DNA of 52,933 nt from Teratosphaeria epicoccoides (GCA_021401465.1 JADDMT010000165.1:1-52933), one strand, 5' to 3'; positions 18,690-30,102 are shown, numbered from the stretch's first letter. Program-made: numbers and translations. Notes: generated by a model not told the origin, from the sequence alone.

Positions 18690-20771
18690 ATGCGCAAAGC
18701 CATCCAAAGATGCTCGTCTCTGGCGCCACGAGCGTTCTCGACGCCCTCAGTATCAGCGCCGAGCAGCCCGCTCAGATGCAACACGCTCGCATCTACTCTG
18801 CGCCCGAGCCGACAAGTCTACAGGAGTCTACACCAATCATCGATTCTCCGCCAGCAAGCCGCCGCAGCGCAGCAAGCGGCGCCAGCACAAGATGGTCCTA
18901 CCAGGAAAATCACAAGATTTGAGGATTTGGAGAAGAGTGGCATAATACATCCCACCGTCGTCCGGACCTTGACGCGGGATATGGGGCTGGAGACGATGAC
19001 AGATGTGCAAGCGGCTACCATCAACGAGGCATTAAGCGGGAACGATATCATCGCGCAGGCGAAGACGGGCACTGGCAAGACCATTGGTTTCCTGCTGCCT
19101 GTACTTCAGAACATCATCAAGATGGATCCAGACCTAGCGAGACCAGATCTCTCGAGGAGAGGGCCAAGGACCACGGCGGATGACATTCGGTCACTCATCA
19201 TCTCACCCACCCGAGAACTTGCAGAGCAGATCGCCACAGAAGCACGAAAGCTGGTCAAGGGCACGAGTATTGTTGTCCAGACTGCTGTGGGTGGTACGCA
19301 GAAGTCGGCAGGACTGCGACAAATCCAGCGTGACGGATGCCATATTCTTGTTGGCACTCCCGGAAGACTGAAGGATATCCTTTCCGACCCGTACACACGC
19401 GTCGAGGCCCCCGATCTCAGCGCGCTCGTCTTCGATGAAGCCGACAGGCTGTTAGATCAAGGCTTCTGGCCAGAGATCCAGGAGATCATGCGTTTGCTCC
19501 CCACCTCTGCCGAGAAGGGCCGTCAGACGCTTATGTTCTCCGCAACGGTGCCCAGAGAGGTTGTGGACCTTGTACGGTCAACGTTGAGGCCTGGCTTCAA
19601 GTTCGTGAAGACTGTGCGGGATGACGAGGAACCGACCCACCAGCGCGTCCCACAAAATATCGTCACAGTCCGTGGCTTTGAGAACAAGCTGCCCACACTC
19701 ATTGAGCTTGTCCAGAAAGGCATCGAAGCCTCCAAGCAACCCGGTGGCCGTCCGTTCAAAGCCATCATCTACTACAACAGCACTGCCGAAGTTGCCCTGA
19801 CATCCTCTGCCCTCCGAGCGTTACGCTCACATGATCAGGACACTTCGGAAAATAAGTCGAAATTTTCTGATCGCCGCTATGATCCACACCCATGGGGCCA
19901 GACGCGCATCTTTGACATTCACGCTCGACTCGCTCAGGGCCAACGCACACGAGCTGCTGAATTGTTTCGACGTGCTGAGTCTGCTGTCCTGCTGTCTTCT
20001 GATGTAACGGCAAGAGGCATGGACTTTCCCAATGTGACTCACGTAATCCAGATGGCCGTTCCACCAAACCAAGAACAATACATCCACCGAATCGGGCGTA
20101 CAGCGCGAGCAGGCAAGGAAGGCCAAGGCTGGTTGCTCGTGACACCGGAAGAATTACAAGAGTCGCGCTCACGTCTGCGCCGCTTGCCTATCAAGCCGAG
20201 TCGAGAACTGAACTCTGCTGAAGTCGACCTCACCAACCCTGGTAAGGCATCTGTGGAGACGGTGAACATCCTCAATATGCTCCGGGTTGCAATGCCACAA
20301 GTACCATATGAGGAGAAGCACAAAGTATACCTCGCAATGTTGGGTGTATACGCATGGCACGGCGACAAGTCCCATCTAGTGGAAGGAATGAACAACCTAG
20401 CGAAGTACGGATGGGCCATGGACGAGCCGCCGGAGGTCCCACCTGGTCTTGTCGAGAGACTGCGATTGCATGGCACGAATATCAGAGTGGGAAGCTCGAT
20501 GTATACCGACGGTGGCAGATCAGGTGGGGCCAGAGGCGGCGGCTTCGGGGGCAAAAGTAGCGGACGAGGTGGTTACGGAGGCGGTGACCGGTACCGAGGG
20601 AATGACAGATTCGGCGGAAGGAGTGGAGGCGCCGATCTTGGGAGTAGAGGCGACAGATTTGGTGATCGTATGACCGGACGAGGAGGAGGTTTTGGTGGCG
20701 GCAGGACGGGCGGGTATGAGAGTCGTGGACGGTATAGCGGCCGCCGTGATGCGGACCCATTCGCCTCTTGA
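18690..20771 (+). CDS. Mitochondrial DEAD-box RNA helicase, Mss116-like
   Basis: Single exon, 693 aa. The N-terminus (about residues 1-55) is rich in Arg, Ser and Ala without acids, a mitochondrial presequence. The helicase core has all motifs in order: Phe-containing Q-motif region (RFEDLEKSGIIHP...MTDVQ), Walker A AKTGTGKT (124-131), PTRELA, GG, TPGR, DEAD (249-252), SAT, the motif IV region AIIYYNST, ARGMDFP and HRIGRTAR (466-473). A C-terminal extension resembles that of Mss116/Cyt-19, and a Gly/Arg-rich RGG tail (about 605-693) probably binds RNA. Mss116-type helicases remodel mitochondrial group I and II introns and assist translation. Function by homology; the exact orthology to Mss116 is likely but not certain. 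Confidence 0.92.
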   Translation: MRKAIQRCSSLAPRAFSTPSVSAPSSPLRCNTLASTLRPSRQVYRSLHQSSILRQQAAAAQQAAPAQDGPTRKITRFEDLEKSGIIHPTVVRTLTRDMGLETMTDVQAATINEALSGNDIIAQAKTGTGKTIGFLLPVLQNIIKMDPDLARPDLSRRGPRTTADDIRSLIISPTRELAEQIATEARKLVKGTSIVVQTAVGGTQKSAGLRQIQRDGCHILVGTPGRLKDILSDPYTRVEAPDLSALVFDEADRLLDQGFWPEIQEIMRLLPTSAEKGRQTLMFSATVPREVVDLVRSTLRPGFKFVKTVRDDEEPTHQRVPQNIVTVRGFENKLPTLIELVQKGIEASKQPGGRPFKAIIYYNSTAEVALTSSALRALRSHDQDTSENKSKFSDRRYDPHPWGQTRIFDIHARLAQGQRTRAAELFRRAESAVLLSSDVTARGMDFPNVTHVIQMAVPPNQEQYIHRIGRTARAGKEGQGWLLVTPEELQESRSRLRRLPIKPSRELNSAEVDLTNPGKASVETVNILNMLRVAMPQVPYEEKHKVYLAMLGVYAWHGDKSHLVEGMNNLAKYGWAMDEPPEVPPGLVERLRLHGTNIRVGSSMYTDGGRSGGARGGGFGGKSSGRGGYGGGDRYRGNDRFGGRSGGADLGSRGDRFGDRMTGRGGGFGGGRTGGYESRGRYSGRRDADPFAS

Positions 20772-22574
20772 GCGGATGAGGTTCGAAGCATGACTTGCGC
20801 TCGTCGACCTTTTTTTTCCCGTTATTGTATGGCGAGGAGGCGTTCTGCATTGCTCGGCGCTGATATCGATGTGGCTCGGGCTGGCGGTCAGCCGTCATAT
20901 CTAGACGTTGGTCCGGCTACACATGTATACATATTGTACTTCGGCTTTTGGGTACTTGGCCCCTGCTGAGCCTGTACAAGTAGGAATATGGAACGCTGCT
21001 CTACTCCGCCAAAGATTCTTGATCGCTTCCCGTTGCTGTCATTAGCTTTTGGACGCCACGCTTCCAAAATATTCGGCAAGACTGCACAGATACCCTAATA
21101 AGACGTGCCATCGTCCCTGCACCAGAGGGTTTGATCCTCCGACTAGAGAAGTGTGAAGACGTGACAACGCACTGCGCTAATCACCTCTTCCACAGCCCTC
21201 CAAAACTCACTCACGCGAACCTCGGCCAGCAGCTTTGGCACCCTTCACCCACAACGCCGACCGCACCGCCCTCCTTGCGAATAACGCTGCAGCCAGCCAG
21301 CCAGCCCGTCAAAGCGGCATCGTCAACCCGACTCATACCTATCCCTTCAATCCGACTACGTTTCACAACGCGATCACAAGCATGGCAGCTTAGAATCTGC
21401 AGACCTGAACGGCCATCACCAATTCGACATTCGCTGGGCCGTGTCTGGAGCCTCGGCCCGGAGGGATGTACCTAATAACATACAAGGAAGTGCGGCACTG
21501 CCGCGCAGGCTTTTGCTCCCATGCCCGCGAGCCAGGGGGACAGGAGGTGCGTCAGTGGATGGTCCATTGCAGACGATGTACGCGAAGGCCCTCTGGGGAT
21601 TGACCTGCGGAGTAGGAGGATGAAGATGTTGTCATGATACCGGTTCTGGCGTGCTTCAGCTCTTGATTTATTTGCAGGTCGGTGGCATGTGGCTTTCACT
21701 ATCGGCGCCGATTTCATCAGCAGCGTCGAGAGTTTGCAGGGCACGCGATTGATTGTGGTTGCGCAGCTCTGTTGGAAAGCTTACAGGCGACAGGAGCCTT
21801 GTGCTGACAATGTCGATGAAGGGTTCGCAGAGAGAGAGAGACTGATTGATGACGATGATGGCTGACTGTGGACCATGGAGGTTCTTGAATGTTTGCCGGT
21901 GATAGTGATTCAATCTTTGGGGTCAGACCAGATGAGGATCGAACAAATGTCTCTAGCTTGTACTGATATCGCAAAAGTAGTGGACGCGCTCAGCACCTTG
22001 ACGAGCTTGATTCTGAAGATCACCATCAAACCCTGAGCACACCGTATGTCCTGATGGAAAGGCTTTTTGCCTCTGTCTTGGAAGGCCTCCTCCAACCCGC
22101 GACTGAAATGCAGTCACAACAGCCATTCCGGCTGCTTGACTTGCGCAAATAAATATACTCCCACGTCTTTCAAGCTTGCCGCTGCGTCAACGTCCTCGTC
22201 TAGCCCAGCATCGCCGCGGAGCCCGAACCCTTGCGAACGTGCAGGCCCGCCCGGTTGTCGAGAGGCCTAGCAGGCGATGGCAGCCTGATATTGTGGACGC
22301 TGGGAGCCAAGCCGCCACCTAGATGTTGGTGCCGAGTTCGGTCGAGGGAGGCGGGTTGCCAATCCCGAGCGGGTTTGCTGAGTGTCCAGCACTGTCCAGC
22401 TGACCACGGTACCATCTCCAGGAGGGCCGCAATTGTTGATGGGGTTGGGGCGGGTTGGAAGACGCGGTTCAGCGGGCGAATTTCGCCGTATGCAAATCCC
22501 AGGTGGTCGGCACGGGTACTACGAGAGGCAATCAGGGCATATCTTCGCAAGCTATCCGGACAGCTAGTAGAATA
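20772..22574. other. Long intergenic region with one unassigned coding-like stretch
   Basis: About 1.8 kb between the helicase and the Rho-like GTPase. The stretch 21181-21393 on the plus strand is open without an ATG and reads as plausible protein (NADRTALLANNAAASQPARQ, then GIVNPTHTYPFNPTTF), preceded by a possible acceptor (CTTCCACAG at about 21190). It could be the last exon of an unplaced gene. An unrelated open stretch follows at 21400-21623. Nothing else was recognised. Confidence 0.3.
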
Positions 22575-23324
22575 TCACTGGACGCTGCAGCTCGTGCCTG
22601 CGGTCTGACCGCCTTTTGCGGTCGTAGTCATGGCTGCAGTCCTGGCAATGTCCTCGAAGACTTCACGGCACAACTAGGATTTGTCAGCTTCAATCTTCAG
22701 TATTGCTCGATATCCATACATCACCAGTCAAGGCACTGCATTCGCAGTACCTATCGCACCTCATTTCTTGTGCGATTCTGAGTGCTTCCTGCGGGTAAAC
22801 AATGGTCGTGCCATGCAGCACAGCCCCATCACTGTCATCGTCTGGTGCCACTGCCGGAGCGCGGACGATGCCGTCGTAGTCTTCTTTGGTCCTAGCATCT
22901 CTTTTGAGACCCAGGAAGATGACAGGGATGTTTGCATTGTAATTGAAATGCGTTTCCACAATCAGCTTCCATTTGTTTGTGAGAGCCAGCAGGCTGGAGG
23001 GGTCGGCAATGCTGTAGCACAGGACCAAGAGCGAAGGCCGGAGTAGTGTGTAGATGGTTGGCGAAGCTGTGTCGTAAAACTCGAAGCGGTATGGCCTGTT
23101 GTAGAGTCTGATGTCAAATGGGAAAGGCTGGTCAAGATCACGAAGCGTGGGAAGTGATTGACCAGGTTCCGCTGTATGGCCAACTGTGAGGCGACTTGAT
23201 CACTATCAGCCATCCGCTGCGGGTATGCCACCATGTTCAATCTGGGCACGTACGACAAGAAGGTTGACTTGCCGACGCCCGACTCTCCAAGCAGGAGAAT
23301 CGGTATCTCAGGTACGTCGGCCAT
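22575..23324 (-). CDS. Atypical Rho/Ras-like small GTPase with CAAX box, 3 exons
   Basis: Exons 23324-23254, 23194-22720 and 22673-22575 give 214 aa. Introns are 59 bp (GTACGT, branch GCTGAT, CAAG) and 46 bp (GTATGG, branch GCTGAC, CCTAG). Motifs: P-loop GESGVGKST (13-21), switch I PTLRD with Thr40, the usual DTAGQ of switch II changed to DTASP (65-69), the G4 motif GLKRD (119-123, as in Rho GLKKDLR/GNKKDLR), a Rho-type insert rich in Asp (about 127-155), and G5 ECSAL (175-179). The last four residues CSVQ form a farnesylation-type CAAX box that exists only after the second intron is removed. The missing Gln61 equivalent implies weak or no GTP hydrolysis, as in Rnd-type proteins. Membrane signalling or polarity role inferred from family. 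Divergent from the PRPP synthetase gene, 541 bp away. Confidence 0.85.
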
Positions 23325-23865
23325 AACTGCAGGCGAGTGAGGCTTGGCGGGGTGCTACGACAGCTGCCACTCACAGCCGAGTCGTATCATGTTCGCCAGG
23401 TCCAAATGCGGTCCCATGCGCTCCTTCCTTTTACAGGTCAACTTATGGGGATGTCTTCCTGTGGAAGGCACGCATGTAACTTGCATCAGCATAGTGGGTC
23501 CAATTCGACATGCGCGACGCTACCCCACGAGGTGGCCCGCGTGCGTCCGAGGGTTCACTTTTTGCTCCAAAATTCGCCGGCGTTGCTTCACTTGGATCAT
23601 GAGTGTACACCAACAATGACCCTTGTATCAGCTGGATTGGTGGACCACATCGCACTCACGCTGCTTGACAGCGACGAAATCAGCTGAAAAGGTAAGCGTG
23701 CTTTGCTCCGGTCACCATCAGACTCCCCGCGGCGGCGGCGGGCAGGCGCCTTGGGGAGGACATTGAGCGAAGGGTTTCTGATACCTACCTTGAAGACCAC
23801 TCATCTCGACTCGTTCATACATTCCTTTAGGCCCAACCCTTCCTATCGACAGCATCACAGCCACA
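23325..23865. other. Divergent promoter region, no gene seen
   Basis: Between the start codons of the Rho-like GTPase (minus) and the PRPP synthetase (plus). It must carry both promoters. No gene or repeat was recognised. Confidence 0.4.
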
Positions 23866-25292
23866 ATGGTGCGCAACATTGTGCTCTTCAGCGGCAGCTC
23901 GCACCCGCAGCTTTGCGAGCAGATCTGCACCCACCTCGGCATCCCGCCAGCCAAAATCCACCTCTCCAAATTCGCCGTGGGCGAGACGCGCGTGGAGATC
24001 GGCGATAGTGTGCGCGGTAAGGATGTCTTCATCGTTCAGTCCGGAGGCGGCAAGGTCAATGACCACCTTATGGAACTCCTGATTACTATCTCCGCCTGCA
24101 AGACGGCCTCTGCGAGACGTGTCACGGCTGTCCTTCCACTCTTCCCATACTCGAGACAGAGCGATCTGCCATACAACAAGGTCGGCGCGCCGCTGGCAAG
24201 GAACCAGACCAAGATTGGTGAGGAAGACAAGAAATACAGCTTCGAGAGCAGGCCCGCTTCACCCTATCCGGGTGGACCGGAGAGCGCGGGCATCAATGGA
24301 GGGAAAGAGCTGCACAAGCGTCTTAACAACCTGAGCATCGAAGGTCAAAAGACACCGAGTGGAGAGATCGGACTTGGTGGGCCGAAGACTCCTGGCCGGG
24401 GCAGGAACGGCACCATGGACAGCGTCACATTTGACAATGGAGCATACTTCAACGAGGCGGATCCGCAGGCGGCCTCAAGCGCGGCAAATGCACAGGTGAC
24501 GGGCACGAGTATGCCGCCACAAGACTTCAAGCCGCAGCGCGGGTACAAGCAGTGGGTGGCGCAGGCGGGCACGCTGGTCGCAGATTTGTTGACGTGTGCG
24601 GGCGCGGACCATGTTATTACCATGGATCTGCACGATCCGCAGTATCAGGGCTTCTTCGACATTCCCGTTGATAACCTGTACGGAAAAGTCTTGTTGCGCA
24701 AGTACATCCAGCAGTCGATCTTGCCAAGGCACGGGGGCCCGGACAATTGTGTGATCGTCAGTCCAGATGCCGGTGGTGCGAAGAGAGCGACGGCGATCGC
24801 AGACTCGCTCGAGACCGACTTCGCGCTGATTCACAAGGTAAGATTCCATATCTCTTGCTCTCCTTTCTCCAGCACCAGGCGAGGCAAGGCGATACTTATG
24901 TAAAGCAGGAGCGCCGTCCAACCCACCTCCAAGACCGTCAAAATGCCACTATGCTTCTCGTCGGCTCCGTGGCAGGCCGCACTGCCATCTTGGTAGACGA
25001 CCTTGCTGACACGTCCAATACTATTACACGTGCCGCGAAACTTCTCAAGAAGGAAGGTGCAGCCACGGTGTACGCCCTCGTCACTCACGGCGTCTTTTCT
25101 GGCGACGCTTGCGATCGCATCAACGCTTCGGCGATCGATAAGGTGGTCACCACGAATTCTGTGCCACAGGAGGAGCACCTGGTTCGATGCCCGGAGAAGC
25201 TGGAGGTCTTGGAGGTTGGAAGCATCTTCGCAGAGGCAATCAGGCGCGTCCACCACGGCGAGAGCATCAGTGTACTTTTCCAGCATGACTAG
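23866..25292 (+). CDS. Ribose-phosphate pyrophosphokinase with long insertion (Prs1/Prs5-like), 2 exons
   Basis: Makes PRPP from ribose 5-phosphate and ATP for purine, pyrimidine, His and Trp synthesis. Exons 23866-24837 and 24909-25292 give 451 aa; the 71-bp intron (GTAAGA...AGCAG) falls between HK and ERRPT. Family segments: LFSGSSHPQLCEQI, FAVGETRVEI, GKVNDHLMELL, the LPLFPYSRQSD ATP-binding loop, ITMDLHDPQYQGFFDIPVDNLYG, VSPDAGGAKRA, and in exon 2 the PRPP-binding ILVDDLADTSNT. Between residues about 115 and 222 there is a non-homologous insertion rich in Gly, Ser and Pro, the type found in the yeast Prs1/Prs5 subunits, which act in hetero-oligomers and link to cell-wall integrity signalling. 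The assignment to one of these two paralogues is not decided. Confidence 0.92.
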
Positions 25293-25814
25293 TCGCCATT
25301 ACGCGGAAATGTGCTGAGGTAGCTAGCCTTTGAGCACGCGCGTAGCTGTGAACCTCGGGTCTTGGGTCTTGGGCATAGAGTTTGCGCGCTGGCGTTTGCG
25401 GTACCTCACGGCAGGGCTTGGGTGGCCAAGGAGCACGCGATGCAGCTTCATGTGATCTTTTGCGCGATCGCAGACTCTTCTACAGATTTTCTGCTGGACG
25501 GCAACTACATACTCTCGTGCACAATGTGGGCTGAGCGTGGCTCTGGTCCTGCGTGCCAACAAATTCTCAATCTTGCAGGCATGCGGCAGCCCGGTTTGAT
25601 TTCGGCGTCTTGCCAATGAACTTGAAGTGCCGTTCAGTGACTGATGCATGTTGGCTTCTGTTCATAATTTGACTTTCACATATTGTTGGCCGAGTGCGTG
25701 TACATGGCATCTCGGCTTGAGCGACGGTACTCGAGCATTGCAGCCAGTGCAGACGCAGCTTCGTTGCATGACGGCCATGAAGATCTAAACAATCTCCCCA
25801 TCCAGGCCCAACGG
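25293..25814. other. Intergenic, no gene seen
   Basis: Between two convergent genes (PRPP synthetase and the PRMT3-N-like gene). I looked on the minus strand for a methyltransferase domain continuing the latter gene and found none. Confidence 0.4.
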
Positions 25815-26438
25815 TCAAGCCAAGGCCATTTTCGCTACCTCCCTGTGACCGTCCCCTTCAGAATCACCGGCAGCACCTGCTACCATCGCGAGCGCAGCAT
25901 CGTCTTCAGGCGCCAGAAGATCCTCAACATCATATAGACTCGAGATCAAGGCATCATCTTCGAGCACAGGCTTCATGAACTTGTCATCCTGCCACAATGC
26001 ATGGTCGCACGTGTCTGGTCGAGGATTGCCAGCGGCGACCTGGCTTCTTATGTAATTGATGAGCTTTACCGCTCCGTAGAAACCGAGCTCTGCGATTAGC
26101 AATTTTAGTTTTGCTTATGCTTGGGATTTCGAAGATTGGGGTGGGGACATACTATGATCCCTACACACACCACCAAAATCGAAACGATGCTCCTCAATTT
26201 CCCGCTTCTGCCATTGCTCAAAGCTTGACGAATATACGTCGTCGAATAGGCTTTTGATTCTCACTTCCTCACTTTCCTCTGGTTCGACATCTTCCCAGCC
26301 TGGCGAGTCAGGCCGCAAGTCCTCTGGCTCGAGTCCCTCGTCAAGGGCTATGTCGTCGCCCTCATCATCACGAGCCGGTGCAGACCAGCTACCTCCGCTG
26401 TTGGTGACCCGCCAGCCGGCTGGCAACCCGTTGTGCAT
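25815..26438 (-). CDS. Truncated PRMT3 N-terminal-domain-like protein, 2 exons
   Basis: Exons 26438-26153 and 26089-25815 give 186 aa; the 63-bp intron has donor GTATGT, branch GCTAATC and acceptor CGCAG. Recognisable features of the N-terminal region of fungal type I arginine methyltransferase PRMT3: acidic leader with GWEDVEPEE, then IKSLFDD, FDF, and after the splice KLGFYGAVKLINYIRS. In true PRMT3 this region holds a C2H2 zinc finger that binds ribosomal protein uS5 and is followed by a SAM-dependent methyltransferase. Here the Cys ligands of the finger are replaced and no methyltransferase follows: the frame ends after an acidic/Ala-rich tail. It may be a duplicated, truncated relative that still binds a partner, or a gene remnant. 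The neighbour at 26700 is divergent. Confidence 0.65.
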
Positions 26439-26699
26439 TGCCCTTGGACGTTACGTAAAGATTTGCCGGAAAAGGAAGGTACGCGACTTTGATATTTCGC
26501 TCGTCTGAGCAAAACCGATAGGCAAGGAGTTAAGGACGGAGATAGGATGACAAGCCTCGGCTAGAGTTGCCGAGGTGGGATGGTGACCATCATGATGAGC
26601 TCAGATGTCGTGCTCGAGTTCCATCCTCTTTTTGTGTTCCAGTCTCACACACCCGCTCTGTGTCTCGGGTGCAGACTGCGCGCTGTGACACGATAAAAC
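26439..26699. promoter_or_regulatory. Short divergent promoter region
   Basis: The 261 bp between the starts of the PRMT3-N-like gene (minus) and the OPT transporter (plus) must hold both promoters. No specific site was identified. Confidence 0.4.
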
Positions 26700-29073
26700 A
26701 TGGCGCCAGACCGAGGCGGAGGGTCGTACGCCGATGAGCGCGAACAGTCTTTCGAGACTGACGACGGCACTGGACTTGCGCACGAGACCGGTCGCAGCAC
26801 CGCGCAGGAGCTCGTAGGACAGGAGCCGGGTGAAGCATTCTTGAAGAAGCGATCGGAGCAGCCGCAGTTCACTGTGCGTGCATTGGTCGTGGGACTGGTG
26901 ATTGGTGTTCTGATCGCATTTAGTAACACGTATTTTGGACTGCAGACGGGATGGATTTCTGGGATGGCGATGCCCAGCGCGTTGATCGGGTTTGCGTATT
27001 TCAAGGGCTTGCGCGCAATCATGGCGCGTATTGGTGGGAGTATTGTAGAGTGGGGATGGGGTGAGGGCTTCTCTGAAGTTGAGAATGTATTGGTCCAGAC
27101 TGTCGCAGGCTCAGTGGGCACGATGCCGTTAGGCTGTGGGTTTGTTGGAGTTGTGCCGGCACTGGAATATCTGCTGAAGCCGTCTGAGACGCCGGGGCTA
27201 GATTTGGATGATGGCACGCAAGAGCAAGGTGGGTTGCGATTGCCGTTGGGGAAGCTGATACTGTGGGCACTTGGATTGTGCTTCTTCGGCGTGATGTTTG
27301 CAGTTCCTCTGCGGAAAGAGGTTATTGTGCGTGAGAAGTTGCGATTTCCATCTGGTACGGCGACAGCTCTGATGATCGGTGTGCTTCATGGTGGCGAGAA
27401 GACTGGTGCTGAAGGCAACATCGAGGAAACAGAGGCTAGACAGAGAAAGGGCAGTCGGCACGAAAGCGGCGACGAAGAAGCTCAAGGCCTGCTGGGCAGC
27501 TCATCTGGTGCACGCCAGAGTATCGATGAGCTCGATGGCCGTCTCGGCAGGGCTGATGCGGCCAAGCGGGATTGGGCCAAGCAGATTCGGCGACTCACCA
27601 TTGCTTTCGCCGTCAGTGGTGGCTATGTGCGTACTGCCTCGGGTAACTCTTATATGTATTGTGCTGATAGGTATGTAGACGTTGATATCCTACTTCATCC
27701 CACAGCTTCACAGCATACCAATTTTCGGAACCTATCTTTCAAGTGTCTGGCTGTGGGAGCTCAACCCCAGTCCAGCGTACATGGGTCAGGGTATTATCAT
27801 GGGACCCGCGACGACCGTCCACATGCTACTGGGCGCTCTGTTAGGATGGGCTGTGTTATCTCCAATTGCGAAGCACCAAGGCTGGGCATCTGGTAATGTT
27901 GGCGATTGGAATACCGGTTCGAAAGGCTGGATTGTCTGGGTGTCACTTGCTATCATGCTGGCGGACGCTATCATTAGTCTCGGATGGCTGGTGCTGCGTC
28001 CGACTATCTGGTACGGTCGCACGCATGGGCCGGCTATTGTGCGCAGCATTCGAGAGAAGGGTTTGGGACAGCAACTACGGGAGTTTGCCTCGCCTATCAT
28101 GCGCGGCTACAGTCCTGTCAATCTTGACGACAACACTAATGCGACGGATGGGCATCGAAAACAAGGCCCTCCTGAAGCCGAAGAGGAATATGATGCACCA
28201 CCCGAGCACTTGATCGGTATTAGGACGACCCTGATCGGACTCGTGCTGTCTCTCGGGTTCTGTCTCTTCGCAGTACAGTACAGCTTCGCGGGAATCATCT
28301 CCATCGGCCTTACCATCCTCGCTATAGTCCTCGCCCTGCTCCTCAGCATCATGGGCGTCCGAGCATTAGGAGAAACAGACCTGAACCCCGTTTCTGGCAT
28401 CTCCAAGCTCACGCAGCTCATCTTCGCCCTCGTGGCACCCACTGGCACGAAAAACGCAGTCACCATCAATCTTCTTGCAGGCGCAATATCTGAATCTGGA
28501 GCCCTGCAAGCCGGCGACCTCCTGCAAGACCTCAAGACCGGCCACCTCCTCGGCGCGTCACCGAAAGCCCAATTCTACGGTCAGCTGATTGGTAGCGGTC
28601 TAGGTGCAGTCGTCAGCGCGAGTGTGTACAAGCTCTACACCAACGTGTACAATATTCCCGGAGGCCTCTTCCAAGTACCTACGGGCTACGTATGGGTCTT
28701 CACAGCCCGTCTCGTGACTGGCCAAGGCCTGCCACCCAAGACAGCTATCTTTTCCGCTGGCGCCGCAATCATCTGGGCACTGCTTACTGCGCTTCGCATA
28801 TACGGTCAAAGTCGCACCAAGCCCGATGGAAATAAGGGTGCCGGCTGGGTGGCGTATGTGCCTGGTGGTATTGCTGTGGCGGTTGGAATGTACAATACGC
28901 CTAGCTTTACATTGGCGAGGACGGCCGGGGGCTTGCTAGCTTGGTGGTGGACGAGGTGGAAGGGAAGAGAGGAGACGCCGATGATCGTTCTGGCTAGTGG
29001 GTTGATCTTAGGGGAAGGGTTAGTGAGTATTGTTAATTTGGGACTGGCTAGTGGTGGTGTGCCGCATTTGTAG
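26700..29073 (+). CDS. Oligopeptide transporter, OPT superfamily, 2 exons
   Basis: Exons 26700-27626 and 27679-29073 give 773 aa. The 52-bp intron (GTGCGT, branch GCTGAT, acceptor GTAG) is located by the family motif TLISYFIPQL that appears only with the second TAG (27676-27678) as acceptor. OPT features: the first membrane hairpin VVGLVIGVLIAFSNTYFGLQTGW, the VENVLVQTVAGSVGTMP block, LRFPSGTATALMIGVLH, NPSPAYMGQGIIMGP and GAISESGALQAGDLLQDLKTGHLLGA. About 14-16 hydrophobic segments; the loop at residues 235-295 is long and acidic. The family moves oligopeptides, glutathione conjugates or metal chelates with protons; the layout is closer to the YSL/bacterial-like branch than to yeast Opt1 (inference). 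A second peptide-type transporter (POT) lies 10 kb away. Confidence 0.9.
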
Positions 29074-29390
29074 AGAGATGTTACAGCTCAATGAGGAGAT
29101 GTGGATCTCGATATGCATTAGTACTAGCTCGAAACTCGCGCAGCCCGTGCACTGAGGCCCCGATGCTCGTGCTAGACATATATTTGCTTTGCTCGATCAG
29201 ATGCGGAAGGCGCGCTGGTTCAGTGGGGTGGTGGGGTCAAGAACAGCCCACTTCGCGCGAGAGTCATTGTGCATTCTTTCTACTTACATGATTTCTACTT
29301 GTACATAGACACTTCCTGAAATGGTTCTTTAATCAGAGTCTGAGACTTCAACACCCGAGAACTCAAGAACTCATACGAGTGACCAGTAAC
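29074..29390. other. Intergenic, no gene seen
   Basis: 3' flank of the OPT gene and promoter of the CCDC124-like gene. No element was recognised. Confidence 0.4.
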
Positions 29391-30102
29391 ATGGCAGGTA
29401 AGAAGGCGGCAGGCGAAAACACGAAGAAGGCGGCGGGCAACGCAAAGAAGGCGGAAGCCGTAGCAAACAAGAAAGCCGCATCAGATGCAAAGGCGGCGGA
29501 GGCTGAGGCGGCAGAGTGGCAAAAGGGAGCCAAGGATAGCAGCAAGGCGTACGCGCTCCTATCATGTGGAATCATGATCACATGCTAAGATATGCGACAG
29601 CGACAAAGCAGCAGAAAAGGCCGCCGAAGCCGCAAGGAAGAAGGCCGAGAAGGACGCATTACTGAAGGAGGAAGAGGCCTCTCTGCCCACCAAGGGCGGC
29701 AAAGGCAAAGCAGCACCCTCGAAGAAATCCCGTGGCCTCGACCTCTCCGCCCTCGACGCACCCTCCTCAAAGAAAGAACTCGCTGCGCTCAACGCATCCG
29801 GCATCGACAACGCCCTAGACGCACTCTCACTCACGAAAGACAGCAACGAGAAGATCGATAGGCATCCGGAGCGGAGATTCCCGGCGGCATACAAGGCGTA
29901 CGAGGAGAGGCGGCTGGAGGAGATGAAGGATGAGAAAGGACTAAGGCGGCAGCAGAAGATTGATCAGATACGGAAGGAGTTTGAGAAGCATCCGGATAAT
30001 CCGTTCAATCAGGTCAATGCGACGTTCAATATGAGTAAGGAGGAGTTGAAGGAGTTGAGGGAGAGTGAGAGGGAGAAGAAGGAGGGGTTGCTGACCGCCT
30101 AA
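29391..30102 (+). CDS. CCDC124/Lso2-like ribosome-associated coiled-coil protein, 2 exons
   Basis: Exons 29391-29548 and 29601-30102 give 219 aa; intron 52 bp (GTACGC, branch GCTAAG, acceptor GACAG). The N-terminal half is an extremely Lys/Ala-rich helix (MAGKKAAGENTKKAAGNAK..., then KAAEAARKKAEKDALLKEEE). The C-terminal half carries the DUF1014/CCDC124 signature HPERRFPAAYKAYEERRLEE, LRRQQK, EFEKHPDNPFNQV and the MSKEEL end. In yeast and human, Lso2/CCDC124 binds the GTPase centre and mRNA channel of idle 80S ribosomes and aids recovery from starvation; S. pombe Oxs1 is a relative. The ATG is followed by GGCAGGTAAGA, which resembles a donor, but the family needs the Lys-rich helix that follows, so it is read as exon. 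Confidence 0.9.
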
